64,000 nucleotides of DNA, taken from the NCBI GenBank assembly GCA_003290165.1, contig QNQO01002079.1, positions 96,001 to 160,000 on the forward strand. The letters run 5' to 3'. Shown here one piece after another: positions 35,294 through 46,680 of the stretch (position 1 is its first letter; each line of letters starts with the position of its first letter). The position numbers and the translations under genes were made by a program. Source of the DNA: Berberis thunbergii. Lineage: Eukaryota; Streptophyta; Magnoliopsida; Ranunculales; Berberidaceae. The notes below the pieces were generated by a model. The model was not told where the DNA came from and did no database searches. It saw only the letters and a program-made list of their open reading frames with translations.

Positions 35294-35382
35294 CTACAGC
35301 AGGAACAAACAAGGCTGCCTCCAGTGGCACTACTTTGAACACAAGGAAGCTTGATAAAGAAACATAAGTTCTTGCTCGTGAG
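35294..35382 (+). pseudogene. Captured exon fragment of an MBF1-like coactivator
   Basis: After an acceptor-like ATCTTCCAG the frame reads TAGTNKAASSGTTLNTRKLD, then KET, a stop, and VLARE. Multiprotein-bridging factor 1 proteins (small nuclear coactivators) have the near-identical segment before their helix-turn-helix domain; in them the stop position is Glu, so a GAA to TAA change fits. Only about 29 residues are present and the DNA-binding part is missing. No donor site is obvious; CTCGTG/AGTACT is weak. It lies 1.7 kb upstream of the transposase start, in the same sense. Identity rests on one short segment. Confidence 0.6.
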
Positions 35383-37070
35383 TACTCAACTCTTTGGATT
35401 TTGTGGTTTCTTACAGTTTAATTGTATCATCATTAGATTGCCTCTAGCTTCGACCAAGCTATAAGGAAATGCAAGATGCCATTAAAGAGGGATACGCATT
35501 AAAATGGGCTGGTTTTATCAAAATGTAAAGAAACCAGTAAAGAAACCTAAACATAAAACCAAATATGCGAAATTAGTAAATCCAACTTCGTTTTGGTTCG
35601 GGGATCCTAAATAACCCCTACTCAATTTAAAAAAAAAAAAAAAACATTTGCTTTGGTTGCTTGGTTCTTGCATGAATCTAAGTTAGGCGAATACAAGAAA
35701 ACTCACTCCTTTATCATCAGAAGGACTGAGTTTTCCTTAAATTAGTGAATCCCGCGATTTCACTTTTTACCCAAAAAAAATGTAATTTGATGCCTTTCTT
35801 TCTTCACTTTGGGTCTCAAGGTGTTCATGGCCTTACTGCGGTTTGAAATAGAGAAGTGCTTGATAAATGTAGCTTCCACCCTCTCAATGAGTCTGGTAAT
35901 CTTTGGAGTTTACAAGCAAAACTAGAACAGTTACATTAATGAAGACAACTATACTTGTAAAACTAGTACAAATCAGATTATGATACCCTGATGAATTCCA
36001 GTCACATCATTTTATCTTTTGTTGGTTCATTATGTGTTCAATTATTTCAGCCATATCTCCAAGATCCATGAAATAAAAATCCTAGGAGAATAGGTAAAGG
36101 AGCTCCCCTTGCATGCACAACATAAATAACAATTCACTCGTCATGAATAACAATTTTTTGTTTTCTTTTCGATTCGGTCCCTTCAAAGTTTTGAAGGAGC
36201 TTGTAGACTTGCTAAAATTAAAAAAACAAATGATTTTAACTTGTACACTTGCATCTTTTGCCAACAAAAACAGGTTATAAATTTGATTTGTCAAATTTTA
36301 ATTCATCCAAAAAGATGATTTCTTATATTCCTTGGATTTAAATGGAGTGGTACCTATATGATTTATCCTATACATCTATCAACTTTTAGGTTGAGTAGTG
36401 GTTCATGGATCATTTTCATCACAAGTCCATTTCTTCGGATTTCCAAAGTGATGATTGGGAATTATGCAATCATATATTGGAGGGTTTATGGTAGAAAACC
36501 CAGCCAGTGTGCTTCATGACCAGTCTACAACAAAATTAGCTATACTCACACCATATTTGTTTGGCCTTGAAAAAAAAAAACAGGAAAAAGAAACTCCATA
36601 TTTGTGCACAAAAACTATTGGGTTAACTGCCATTTCTTATTTCTTATTTGTGTCCCTGCCATTTCAAGCATCCTATAATTGATGTTAAACTGCCTTTCTT
36701 TCTTGGTTTTTGATATCTAGTTCTTTGTTTTATATGCTAAAATCCTCTAACGATCTTCCTTTTATTTGCACTCTTATGGGTTGTTGATGAATTCTTATTT
36801 TAATGTCTATATATTTTTATTTTGTTTTTTCTAAGATCAGCAATAAGCATGATTGTGGTATTTTAGAAACAATAGATCCAATGTAACTCAAGTAATTGAG
36901 TTGGAATGGGAATGTAGAAAGAAGGTCAATGAAACATTGTATAGGGTACCATAACAAATACAACAGCACAACTGGATGAATTGAAGTACATTAGATTGGT
37001 CAATGATTTTCAAGCAATTTAGATTCCTTTGGTCAATGACTAAAGTTAATCTTTTAATTTTTTTTTTTTG
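35383..37070. other. Unassigned CACTA interior upstream of the transposase
   Basis: AT-rich sequence with several homopolymers; no convincing exon. It ends in a long T-run and acceptor (TTTTTTGTGTAG, 37063-37075) just before the transposase start codon. Confidence 0.35.
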
Positions 37071-37077
37071 TGTAGAA

Positions 37078-40000
37078 ATGTCAACAATTCCTTTAGATAA
37101 GTCATGGATGAACAAACGGGGAAGTGCAATGTATATAAACGACGTTAGACAATTCCAACAGTTTGTTGAGGATAATGCAAATGGAGAGAGTCTTTTTCAT
37201 TGCCCATGTGTTCGATGTAGGAACTCGAGGGGAAACTTTAGTGTTGACGACATAGGTGTTCATTTGTTAAGCCATGGCATTGATACCAATTATGTCACGT
37301 GGATACATCATGGAGAGAATATAAACAAGCATGTGATTGATGTACCTATGACAGAAGTGGTTGAACCTGATGATGCCTGTGAATATCCTAGGATGAGCGA
37401 GCTAGTTGATGATGTATTCCTCAACATGCAAACTGTGGAGGCTGATGATGGGATAAATGACTTGAATTACACCGTCGAAGAATGTTTTGGCGGTAATCCA
37501 GAGGTGGTCCAGAACTTTCTCGTGAACCTGAGACAGTTATGAACAAGAAGTATCAAAAGTATAAGGAAAAAGCGACTGTGCCTTTGTACAATGGGTGTCC
37601 TAAGGATAAGACCATGTTGTCCACCATTATTGAATTGCAGAATTTCAAGACTCGTTTTAGTTGGAGTGGTAATAATGTGACGATGTTGTTAAAATGGCTA
37701 AAAACCTTATTACCGGATGATTGTAATTTGCCAGATAACTACCCAAACATGAAAAACACAATTAAAGATATGGGGATGGAATGTAAGACAATACATGCAT
37801 GTGCCAATGGATGCATACTCTATTGGAAAGAATATGAAGGTCTGGTTGCTTGTCCAAAATATAGTTCTGGTAGGTATAAGGTTTATGTGGATGTCGGTGA
37901 CAATGACTCCGGCAAGGTATACAGGAATAAAAAGGTTGTAAAGTATTTTCCATTAATTCCAAGGTTGAAAAGATTTTTTAGCATACCGTGGATTGGTGAA
38001 GCAATGACTTGGCACAAGGATGCTTGTTCAGATGGGAATTTGATGAGACATCCATGTGATTCAACACAAGGATGCTTGTTCAGATGGAATTTGATGAGAC
38101 ATCCATGTGAGATGGCCAAAGTTTGCCTCTGATAGTAGGAATTTGAGACTTGCAATATCGACTGATGGTTTTAACCCACGTGGAAATCTAAGTAATGCTT
38201 ATAGTTGTTGGCCATTAATAATAGCACCTTTGAATCTTCCACCTTCTTTATGCATGAAAAAGGAATTTTGTTTGTTAACCTTGTTAATATTAGGGCCAAA
38301 AGCACCCGGAAAGAATATTGATGTTTACCTGGAGCCATTAGTAGAAGAGTTGAAGGAATTGTGGGCAAATGGTGTTTCAACTTGGGATGTGTGTACTAAA
38401 AGCAATTTTTGGTTGAAAGCAATGTTGTTTTGGGGTATCCATGACTTTCCTGCTTATGGGACTGTAGCTGGTTGTAATGTTCATGGTTATAATGCAGGCC
38501 CTATTTGTGTTGATGATGTAGAATCTGAACGTCTTTCAAATAGTCGGAAGATATGCTAAAGAAGCCATCGACATTTTTTACCTACAAAACACAAGTTTAG
38601 AGATGACAAGGGATTCAACAAAGATGTTGAACATCGTCGTGCTCCACGACGGTTATCTGGCGAAGAAGTTGAACGAAGGATAGTGGAAATTTTGGAAGGT
38701 AGTTCTACACAATGTAGGGTTAGTGGGCAAAAAAGAATATGGTTGATAATGATACCGTCAATGATGAACCAGCCAATAACATTGCGCCACCGAGGTCTAG
38801 AAGGTCCATTTTATTTGATTTGTCGTACTGGAAGTTTGTTGAGCTACGACATAATATTGATGTGATGCATACTGAAAAGAATGTCATTGAACACTTATTG
38901 AACATATTGTTGAATGTCTCTAAGAAACCAAAGGATGGTGAGAATGCTCGAAAAGATATGGAAGACATGGGAACTCATAAGAGATATTGATTGAGCCATG
39001 ACAATGAAACGGGAAAAACTTCAATGCCAAAAGCATCATTTACCTTGACCAAGAAAGAAAAAAAAAGTATTTATGAATACACTAAAAGAGTTGAAATTGC
39101 CGAGTGGATTTTCATCCAAGTTGAGTAATTGCGTTCTTGGCAATCCCCTGGAGCTAAGAGGATTGAAGTCACATGATTACCATGTCATTATGCAACATTT
39201 ACTTACAGTTTTGCTTAGACATGTTTTTCGTGACAAGAAGGATAAAGATTTAAGAATTGCTATTCAAAGAATTAGCTTATTCTTTAATATCTTATGTGCT
39301 AAAGTGATCAACAAAACAGATCTTTAGTTGGCACACAAAGGTGTGATTGAGGCAATGTGTGTCCTTGAAAAGGAGTTTCCGCCTTCATTCTTTGTTATAA
39401 GTGTGCATTGCATGGCTCATCTAACCGAGGAAGCGATGTTTGGTGGTCAAGTTCGATACCGATGGATCTATCCCTTTGAGCGGTAAATAATTTTTCTAAT
39501 TTTAGTGCATGTCATCACGTTATCTTTTTATATTATATACTAATTTATCATTTTATTTATGATTGATAGGTTAATGAAACGATACAAAGACTATGCTAAA
39601 CATTTCAGATACATAGAAGGATCAATAGCAGAATCATACCTTGTAGATGAATCTGTTACATACTGCATGGAGTATATGCCAAAGCCACGGTTCGGAACTC
39701 ACAAACACAGTCAAGAGGTGTGGCTTGATGTAGATGATGAGTATGCCGATGAAAAGCCATTGGATAAAGGAAAAAACTATATGCTAAATAATGTACAATT
39801 TAAACAAGCTCGAAGATGGGTTTTCAATGCACTTGCTGATTCAAGTGATTGGGAAGAGTAAGATATATAATATTTTAGTCTTTTTTTATAACTAGAAATA
39901 TAGAATTATGATAATATGGTAACTTGTGCAGAAAATACAATGAATATTGCATGGAGTTGGCTACACAAAGTAAAAAAAAATGGTCAAAGAAAAATGTTGA

Positions 40001-40720
40001 GAAAGCTACAGATTTTATTCCTTGGTTATGTAATGAGGTATTTTATAATGTGTATTTATTCATATATATATATACATATATAATTTTTTATTTTCAGATT
40101 TCAATTCTAAGATGATTTGTTTTACAATGTAGTTGGAGAAGGCTGGGGAAACAAATACCACACTTCGGAGGTTAGCCAATGGTCCACAATTTTTGGCAAC
40201 CCGATATCCAAAATATTGTGTAAATGGTTTCATATTTGCGACAAATTCTTTGGATGAATGTTTGGTGACACAAGATAGTGGTGTCTCCATGGATGCCATT
40301 GCTCATTTTGTTGCTTGTAAGAATGATAAGAGGCCAAAGGACCAACTAGTCAAATGGTATGGAGTTGTTAGAGACATACTGGTTCTAGACTACATATATT
40401 TCAAAGAAACAGTTTTCTATTGTGATTGGGTCAAAGTGGAAGATAAGAAAAATGCATATAAGGTGGACCCAATTTGGAACCATGAGATGGTAAACTTGTC
40501 GAAGCTAAAAGACAAAAGAAAGGTGGAAGAGAATCCATTCATTTTAGCTCAAGAAGCAAGTGGGGTATTTTATTCGAAAGATCGATCAAATGACGGGTGG
40601 CATGTAGTTCTACATACTCAAAGAGGCTTGAACACTAATGTCGATATAAAGGAAATTCCCACTGTGTATCAAAGCATCTTGAAAGACAACCCCAACCTGA
40701 AGAGCTTACTGGAATTTTAA
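37078..40720 (+). pseudogene. TNP2-type CACTA transposase, frameshifted
   Basis: The start codon at 37078 follows a splice acceptor. Domains in order: a Transpos_assoc-type N-terminus (DKSWMNKRGSAMYINDVRQF, then FHCPCVRCRN) at 37090-37330; a Transposase_21-type core at 37560-38560 (NPRGNLSNAYSCWPLI, GKNIDVYLEPLVEELKELW, AMLFWGIHDFPAYG); then HNIDVMHTEKNVIEHLL; a DUF4218-type part (KLPSGFSSKLSN to WIYPFER, 39073-39483); and a DUF4216-type part (LVKWYGVVRDILVLDYIYFKETVFYCDW) ending in a stop at 40720. Introns are likely at 39484-39566, 39861-39930 and 40036-40132. It is broken by a frame change near 37540, a 52-bp tandem duplication (38013-38110), stops after 38132 and 38559, and a frame change near 38740. 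It would cut and paste the element. Confidence 0.85.
38013..38110. repeat. 52-bp tandem duplication in the transposase core
   Basis: CACAAGGATGCTTGTTCAGA...CATCCATGTGA occurs at 38013 and again at 38065. The copies differ by one G in a short G-run. It duplicates the HKDACSDGNLMRHPC segment and shifts the frame downstream. Confidence 0.85.
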
Positions 40721-40994
40721 TTGACTATGCTACAATATTTTTTGATGCATTTCTAATGCTATTTTAGTCATCCTCTTTGGTTGAGACCAAATATTTTGTC
40801 TTTGTTTCTTATTTTGACTTTTGAGTTGGGAAAGGGAAGCTTTGTAGCTATGTATTGGCTTTTCCAATGCTTTACAAAAATCTATTTGTGGTGATATGTT
40901 GTGGAAGGAAATTATCTATAAATGTGGTGTATATAGTTGATTCTTATTTATTTTTGTTTGACAATGGTTAATATCTCTAATGTCATTGATAGAA

Positions 40995-42708
40995 ATGGAT
41001 AGTACTCGCGACAATCTCTCCACCATTGATGTTACTAGATCTACAAATGATGACAGTGAAGTTAAACAGACCATACAGTTCAACCTCCACGGTTTAGCAG
41101 TTGGACCTGGTGCTAGAAATTTCAATAAAAACATTGGAAAGCTTGTTGAAACCCTTGTGCCCATCAAATTCAAGGGTTTGCACCATATTACTAACAACTA
41201 CAAAGAGGATGTGTGGAATGGCCTCAAGGTGAGATTTTACATCATTGATTTTCATAATGTCTTATTTTATTTTCAACTTATATCTCAATGGCTTATTTGC
41301 AGCGTGAATACGAGATCCCAAATTATGTGAAAAAGAGTGTGCATTTGAAAATGCTTGAATATTATAGAAGGTTCAAGGCAGATCTTAGGAAGAATTATTT
41401 AGATAAGTATCCTACCATTGAGGAACAAGAGAAGGATGTTCCAAATGGTGTAAGAGAGGAGGATTGGAAGGAGTTTGTTCGCTATGAGAGCACCCCTGAA
41501 GCGAAGGCAAGAGCCCAAAATGCAAAAAACAAAAAGGCTTCAAAGTATGTATGGGGGGGGGGTGACCAAAAGAGTGCTGCAGTCTGCAGAAGTAGAGTAT
41601 GAAATGGTAATTGAGTTTCTAGCCACTAGTACAATATTATATACCATTTAACTATATAGGCTGAGACTAATCTTTCAAGTATATAGGTTGAGAAGAACCC
41701 TGATAGGGAACCAGTCACACGCACTGCCATATGGATTGCTTGTCACACGGGAAAGGATGGAAAACCTATGCATGGTTCTGAACAATATATGGTATGTGCC
41801 CAATGATGTATTTTATACCCAATTCTTAATTTACTTTGTAGTTGTTTGAATATTATTTGTGTCCTGATTTATTTTATTTTTTTATTCTTTTGAAGGAACA
41901 AGTTAAAGCAAAAAAAGCTGCCTTGCAAGAATCTTCAACCCAGGGTACCACTGACCTCACTATTGATGATGATCCTCTAAGCCAAGTGTTTGGCCAAGAA
42001 GCGAGGGGACGTACTCGTTGTGTTGGAACCACCGTCTCTAAAAGGAAGTATGATGCTACACTTCTCGCTCATTCATTGCTTTTGGAAAAAACATTGGAAG
42101 TAAAAAAATGTAGCGAAAAATATGATAGATTGGAAGAAAATGTTAGATGGATACGAGAGAGACTTGAAAGTGGAACTTATGTGAGACCATCAACAAGTGA
42201 GGGAATACAAGGAGGGACACAAAGAACTGAAGATACACCGTCATCCTGTACACAATCGACAAGGCAACCAGAAAATCCATTACCTCCATCTCCATTACCA
42301 CCATCTCCATTACCTCCATCTCCATTACCACCATCTCCATTACCTCCATCTCCATTACCACCATCTCCATTACCATCATCTTCTCAAGGTGTTGCGAGGT
42401 TTCCTTCTCCAAGCAATCCTGTTCCTTCAGTGTCAAGGACTTACAAAGTTTGTGATTGGGAAAGGAATGTCATTGCGATAGCAATAGAGGTTGTAGATCC
42501 TATCCATCAATTCTCTTGCGCTTGTCATGGATCATTGAACCCTGCAACGGAGATCAGACTTTCCTTATGCTTCAAATTCAAGACTGGGGTGAAACTTTAC
42601 AAAAGTGATCCAAAAGGAGACATGATGGGGGATTTGGACGTTGGTGATTTCTTCGTATGGTGTAAAAATCGTGTGGAACTTGATGATTTGGACGTTGGTG
42701 ATTCCTAA
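40995..42708 (+). pseudogene. Transposase_24-type (TNP1/TNPA-like) second CACTA gene
   Basis: Four exons with GT-AG borders: 40995-41228, 41303-41616, 41687-41790 and 41896-42708. Exon 2 holds a Ptta/En/Spm-type segment (LRKNYLDKYPTIEEQ, PNGVREEDWKEFV, TPEAKARAQNAKNKK). Exons 2-4 continue with VTKRVLQSAEVEYEM, VEKNPDREPV and DGKPMHGSEQYM, as in that family. Exon 4 has a coiled-coil-like stretch (LLLEKTLEVKKCSEKYDRLEENV) and a proline repeat. A run of ten G at about 41553-41562 puts the 3' part of exon 2 out of frame, so the copy is probably inactive unless slippage restores it. In CACTA systems such a protein binds the subterminal repeats. Confidence 0.8.
42284..42380 (+). repeat. Proline-repeat minisatellite in the CACTA second gene
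   Basis: The 15-bp unit CCATTACCTCCATCT (with CCACCATCT variants, giving a 30-bp alternation) repeats about six times and encodes a PLPPS repeat. It is a low-complexity linker of variable copy number, likely tolerant to length change. Confidence 0.9.
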
Positions 42709-42911
42709 CCCCCTTGCAAGTGATCTTAGTTTCTCCAGGTATAGTGTTATGTGTCAATATGTAGTGTTGTATGTCAGCCTTCCTTGGAGCACAATTACCA
42801 TCCATTTATTTTCATGTCCTTAACTACTTTTTCATTTGTTCTTTGTAGATATTGGAATTACTTGAGGAAGCAAACATTTGTTCTACAAACAATATGTAGT
42901 GTTGACTTCGA

Positions 42912-43412
42912 AGTTGTTAAATTCAGGTCTGTTTATGGCTTTGCAACCAAAGATCATTGCATGTGGAAACACTTTAGCAGCATATGGGATGTTTATGAGG
43001 TTTGTAGCTGGGCCTGCTGTAATGGCAGCTGCTTCTGTTGGAGTTGGACTTAGAAGCCAAATACTAAAAGTCTCCATTGTTCAAGTGAGTCTTTACTTTG
43101 ACAAACATCAACTCCATTTGATGTTAAGCTTGTTTCTTGTATTGAATTCTAAACTTGTTTCTGATTATTCAGGCTGCTCTACCACAAGGAATAGTTCCTT
43201 TTGTATTTGCAAGGGAGTATAACCTACACCCAGACGTATTAAGCACCACGTAAGTTTCATATATTCATGTTTATTTTGTTTATCAGCATCCGTTTATATT
43301 GTGAATTCTTTATGTATCTATATTGACTTGCAGAGTGATATTTGGAATGATTGTGTCACTGCCCATCACCATGCTATATTATGCTTTCGTGGGTTTCCTA
43401 TACAATCCGTAA
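42912..43412 (+). pseudogene. Captured 3' end of a PIN auxin-efflux carrier gene
   Basis: Three exons encode the C-terminal membrane segments of a PIN-type carrier, which exports auxin across the plasma or ER membrane. 42912-43084 reads [14 protein letters not shown] and [13 protein letters not shown]; 43173-43249 reads [17 protein letters not shown]; 43334-43412 reads VIFGMIVSLPIT and ends in a stop. Both introns keep GT and AG borders and reading phase. Transmembrane helices 8-10 of the usual ten are represented; everything before is missing, so no transport function is expected. The last three exons of the gene, complete to the stop codon, appear to have been taken. It lies 200 bp downstream of the second transposase gene in the same sense, so run-through transcripts could include it. 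Confidence 0.82.
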
Positions 43413-44276
43413 GAAGATGAAAAGGCACAACTACTGCAATTTCAATGCCATTGAAGAACAATACCAGATCCACTGAATAAGCAGAACATTTGAAGAGAAA
43501 AATTACATTTGTTGAAGTATGGCAAAGGACAATGGCAGCTGAAATGGCATCAGCGCAAGTGGTTCGATGATTTGGCCAGTGGGTACTCTGCAGTGAAACA
43601 GAGCGCACTCTAGTTTGCAACCAGCAGCAAGCTCGCATCAGTGCGTCCCTCGCAGAGCAGCAGTTCATCCCTCGCAGCAGCAGCAGCAGTGCGTACCTCG
43701 CATCATCAGCAGATCGTCCCTTGTAGTAAGTCCCAAAATCTGCTATTGTTTACTTTTTTTTTTGCAGTTATATTTAGTTTTTTCACTGTAATAAAGGTTT
43801 TTAAATTGTTTCTAATGTTTTGCAAAGATTTTCAGTAACTAAACGCCAAAGAAAGAGTGGTTTTCTGTCCTCGTACGCCCTTGGTCAGATCTTGCACACC
43901 CAATAGTGTTATTTTCATATATTATCTCGGCCTCTAGGATATTTCCTTTAGGAGATCTTGCAGTGCTACACTTAACATTATAGTGCACATGCGTTCATTC
44001 ATTCCTTATGAGGACTGTTTCTCTTGGGTTTGTCTCAAGTTCTTAATTATATTTCCAAACCCAAATTTACCAAGTACAAACAATTGAGTTGCATTTATGT
44101 TGAAATGCCTCTTCATAGAATGCATGTCACAATAAAACTCATCATTATAGACGGCCTGATGTTCGAATTCTTTTATGTTCTGTTCATTTTACTCCCTTTT
44201 GCAAATCATGAAACCATTCTAATGGCTTTATTTGTTTCCTATTTGCTTCTGAAATACTTTATTTCCTCATTTTTAG
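43413..44276. other. Unassigned CACTA interior between PIN and P-loop pieces
   Basis: Includes a CAGCAG-rich stretch at 43620-43720 (GCAGCAGCAGCAGTGCG) and otherwise AT-rich sequence; no exon recognised. The end (TTTTTAG at 44270-44276) is a good splice acceptor for the next exon. Confidence 0.35.
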
Positions 44277-44350
44277 AATCCGAGAAAAGAAGGAATCTGT
44301 GACATTGTTGTTGTGCGGTACAAGCGGGTGCGGCAAGTCTACATTGTCAG
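44277..44350 (+). pseudogene. Captured P-loop exon (2-phosphoglycerate-kinase/LPA1-like)
   Basis: After the acceptor TTTTTAG the exon reads [20 protein letters not shown] followed by STLS. It contains a perfect Walker A nucleotide-binding loop (GTSGCGKST). The flanking residues resemble the plant LPA1/2-phosphoglycerate-kinase-like family. At the TCAG of its last codons (44347-44350) the sequence turns into RDR6 without losing frame. Only 24 codons are present; the assignment rests on the P-loop and its neighbours. Confidence 0.45.
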
Positions 44351-45395
44351 ATGGTATTGGTATTATAACACCAGATCTTGCAGCAGCAGTAGCAAATAAG
44401 TTAGAATTGACTACACACCCACCTTGTGCCTATCAAATCAGATATGCTGGCTGTAAGGGAGTCATAGGTTTATTGGCTGAGAAAAGGTGATGATAGGTGC
44501 CGTCTCTACTTGAGACCAAGCATGAACAAATTTGAGTCTAATTACACTATCATTGAGGTCATCAGTTAGACTAAATACCAGCCTGGTTTCCTGAATAGAC
44601 ACATTGTAACACTGCTTTCATCCTTGGGTGTTCCATATGGAGTTTTTTCAGAAAAGCCAAATGCTCAGTTACAGTTCGAATGCTTCTGACATTCTTACTT
44701 TGTCGTGGGGAGCAAGGAAATATTGCTGCAGCAATACTGAATGCTAGTTTCAAGCCTCAGACTGAACCTCATCTAAAAGGAATATTATCTTGCATAAGAG
44801 CTACCCAGTTGGGGGACCTTCTTGAAAAGGCAAGGATCTTTGTGCCTTCAGCTTGTTGGTTGATGGGGTGTCTGTATGAATTAGGTGTGCTTGAACAAGG
44901 ATTGTTTCATCCAAGTTTTGACCACATCATTAGAAAATTACTTCATCAAGGATGGATCTAAATTACCAGAGGCACGTAGGAATGTAAAAATAATCACAGG
45001 AACTGTGGCAATAGCTAACAATCCATGTTTCCACCCCGGTGATATTCGCATTCTAGAACCTGTAGACGAGCCTCGCTTGCACCTTGTTGGTTGTTTGATT
45101 TTCCCTCAAAATGGAGATATAGACCACATGCAATGAGGCATCAGGAAGTGATCCTGATGGGGATCTTTGCTTTGTTACATGGGATCAAAATCTTATACCT
45201 CCTAGCAAGAGAAGTTGGCCACCCATGGATTCTTCTCCAGTAGAAGAGAAAAGGTTTCCTCGTAATGTTACTCATAAGGTACACTTCTAACCCAATTCGG
45301 TGCTTCCTGCTACTTTATGTTAATTTTTGTCTTTGGCAAAGGTTTGGATGAAAAGAGTGTATTTTACTCAAAAAAGAAAGGGGAATTCTAAATGT

Positions 45396-45528
45396 CGAGG
45401 AAACGGGCGAGGGAAGGGACGTGGCGGGGTGGGGACCGTCCACCTCGCTCGGGATGCATGCACCAGAAATGTCAGCACGCATCCCGAGCAGGGTGGACGG
45501 TCCCCACCCCGCCTCGCCCGTTTCCTCG
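45396..45528. repeat. GC-rich hairpin in the intron of the captured RDR6
   Basis: The outer arms CGAGGAAACGGGCGAG (45396-45411) and CTCGCCCGTTTCCTCG (45513-45528) are perfect complements. The inner 34-bp arms (45424-45457 and 45479-45512, GCGGGGTGGGGACCGTCCAC...) pair with two mismatches. A 12-nt bulge and a 21-nt loop complete it. It is far richer in G and C than its surroundings. It could be a small fold-back element or a strong small-RNA precursor. Confidence 0.85.
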
Positions 45529-46680
45529 CTGTGTAGAATCACTCAAAAAGAAAATATCCACATAAAAGAATGTAGGACATAGTCCAAAAGTCCTCATATA
45601 GTGTTGTTGGAAATTTAGACATCAACTGTAATTCCCTTGATGCAATTAGAGGTATCAGCTGGAATTGCTCAAAATATTGATTCTGGTCCATGGTATCAAT
45701 AGTTTATTTAAGATATTTATCCATGGTTTCTAAAGCACGGTGCTTTAGAATGCTTGATTTGGGAGCCTATTCAGTTTTTATTTCACATTCAGGATATAGG
45801 ATATTGGAAAAGACAGAAATGGCAATAGAAATCGTTTTAGCATTCACAAATAGGAAAATGTACTAAAGTGCTCTGCAGTAAAACAACTTGAAATTAAAGT
45901 TTTAGATCAATACATCCAAAACACTAAATTCCATCAATATTGTTAGACACTTGAATTGTTGATTTGCTATATATAATAGACTTTCTCCAGTGTTCATTGC
46001 TATGCTCGAGCAGTAGCTGCAATAGTATTGTCATTATCATCTGCTGGATTATTTTCCTTTTGATTCTACATTATGTTACATTCTGTGTTTGTATCCCTTA
46101 CCTTTGGTGTTGGAAAATAACCAATACTAGCTTAAGAATAAATTGAGTTTTAGGGAAGAATGAAATATTGGCTAGTTCTGATTATATCTGCAAACTCAAT
46201 AGAATAGTATAGTTAGTACTATATTTGCCAGATGCTCCTATCTTTCAAAACCGCCTGTTTTCAAGATAGCACAGATAAAAATGTCCATAATTTCTTCCTG
46301 GTCAGTCATGTTCTCTTTGAATGCCTGGAGGATTTAATACATTGCAAAAAAATGATTATCTGGTTAAGTATGATTTAGTTCTATGATGAAAAAACCTCCA
46401 GATTGAATTCACTTTATGTTTTACTGTTGTCTATTTGTGCCACTTATGGGAATGTAAGACTTGCCCTTGTGTTTTGAACCTTCCTATCTCCTGTGATTGC
46501 TCTTTCACTACCCTTTATAATTCCAAAGAGGGTCTAATTGATGTATATATGGAATTATATTCTGGTGTTCACTTTGAACTGTCATGTGTTCAGATATGTT
46601 ATGAATTTTAGTTTAAGGCTAGTTTCTTACATTAGGAGCACCTTATGTACAAGCATGAATAACTCTACTTCTTTGTTCAA
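45529..46680. other. Rest of the RDR6 intron
   Basis: AT-rich sequence up to the polypyrimidine tract and acceptor (TTCAACAG, 46676-46683). No coding signal. At 1.4 kb the intron is bounded by GT and AG. Confidence 0.4.
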
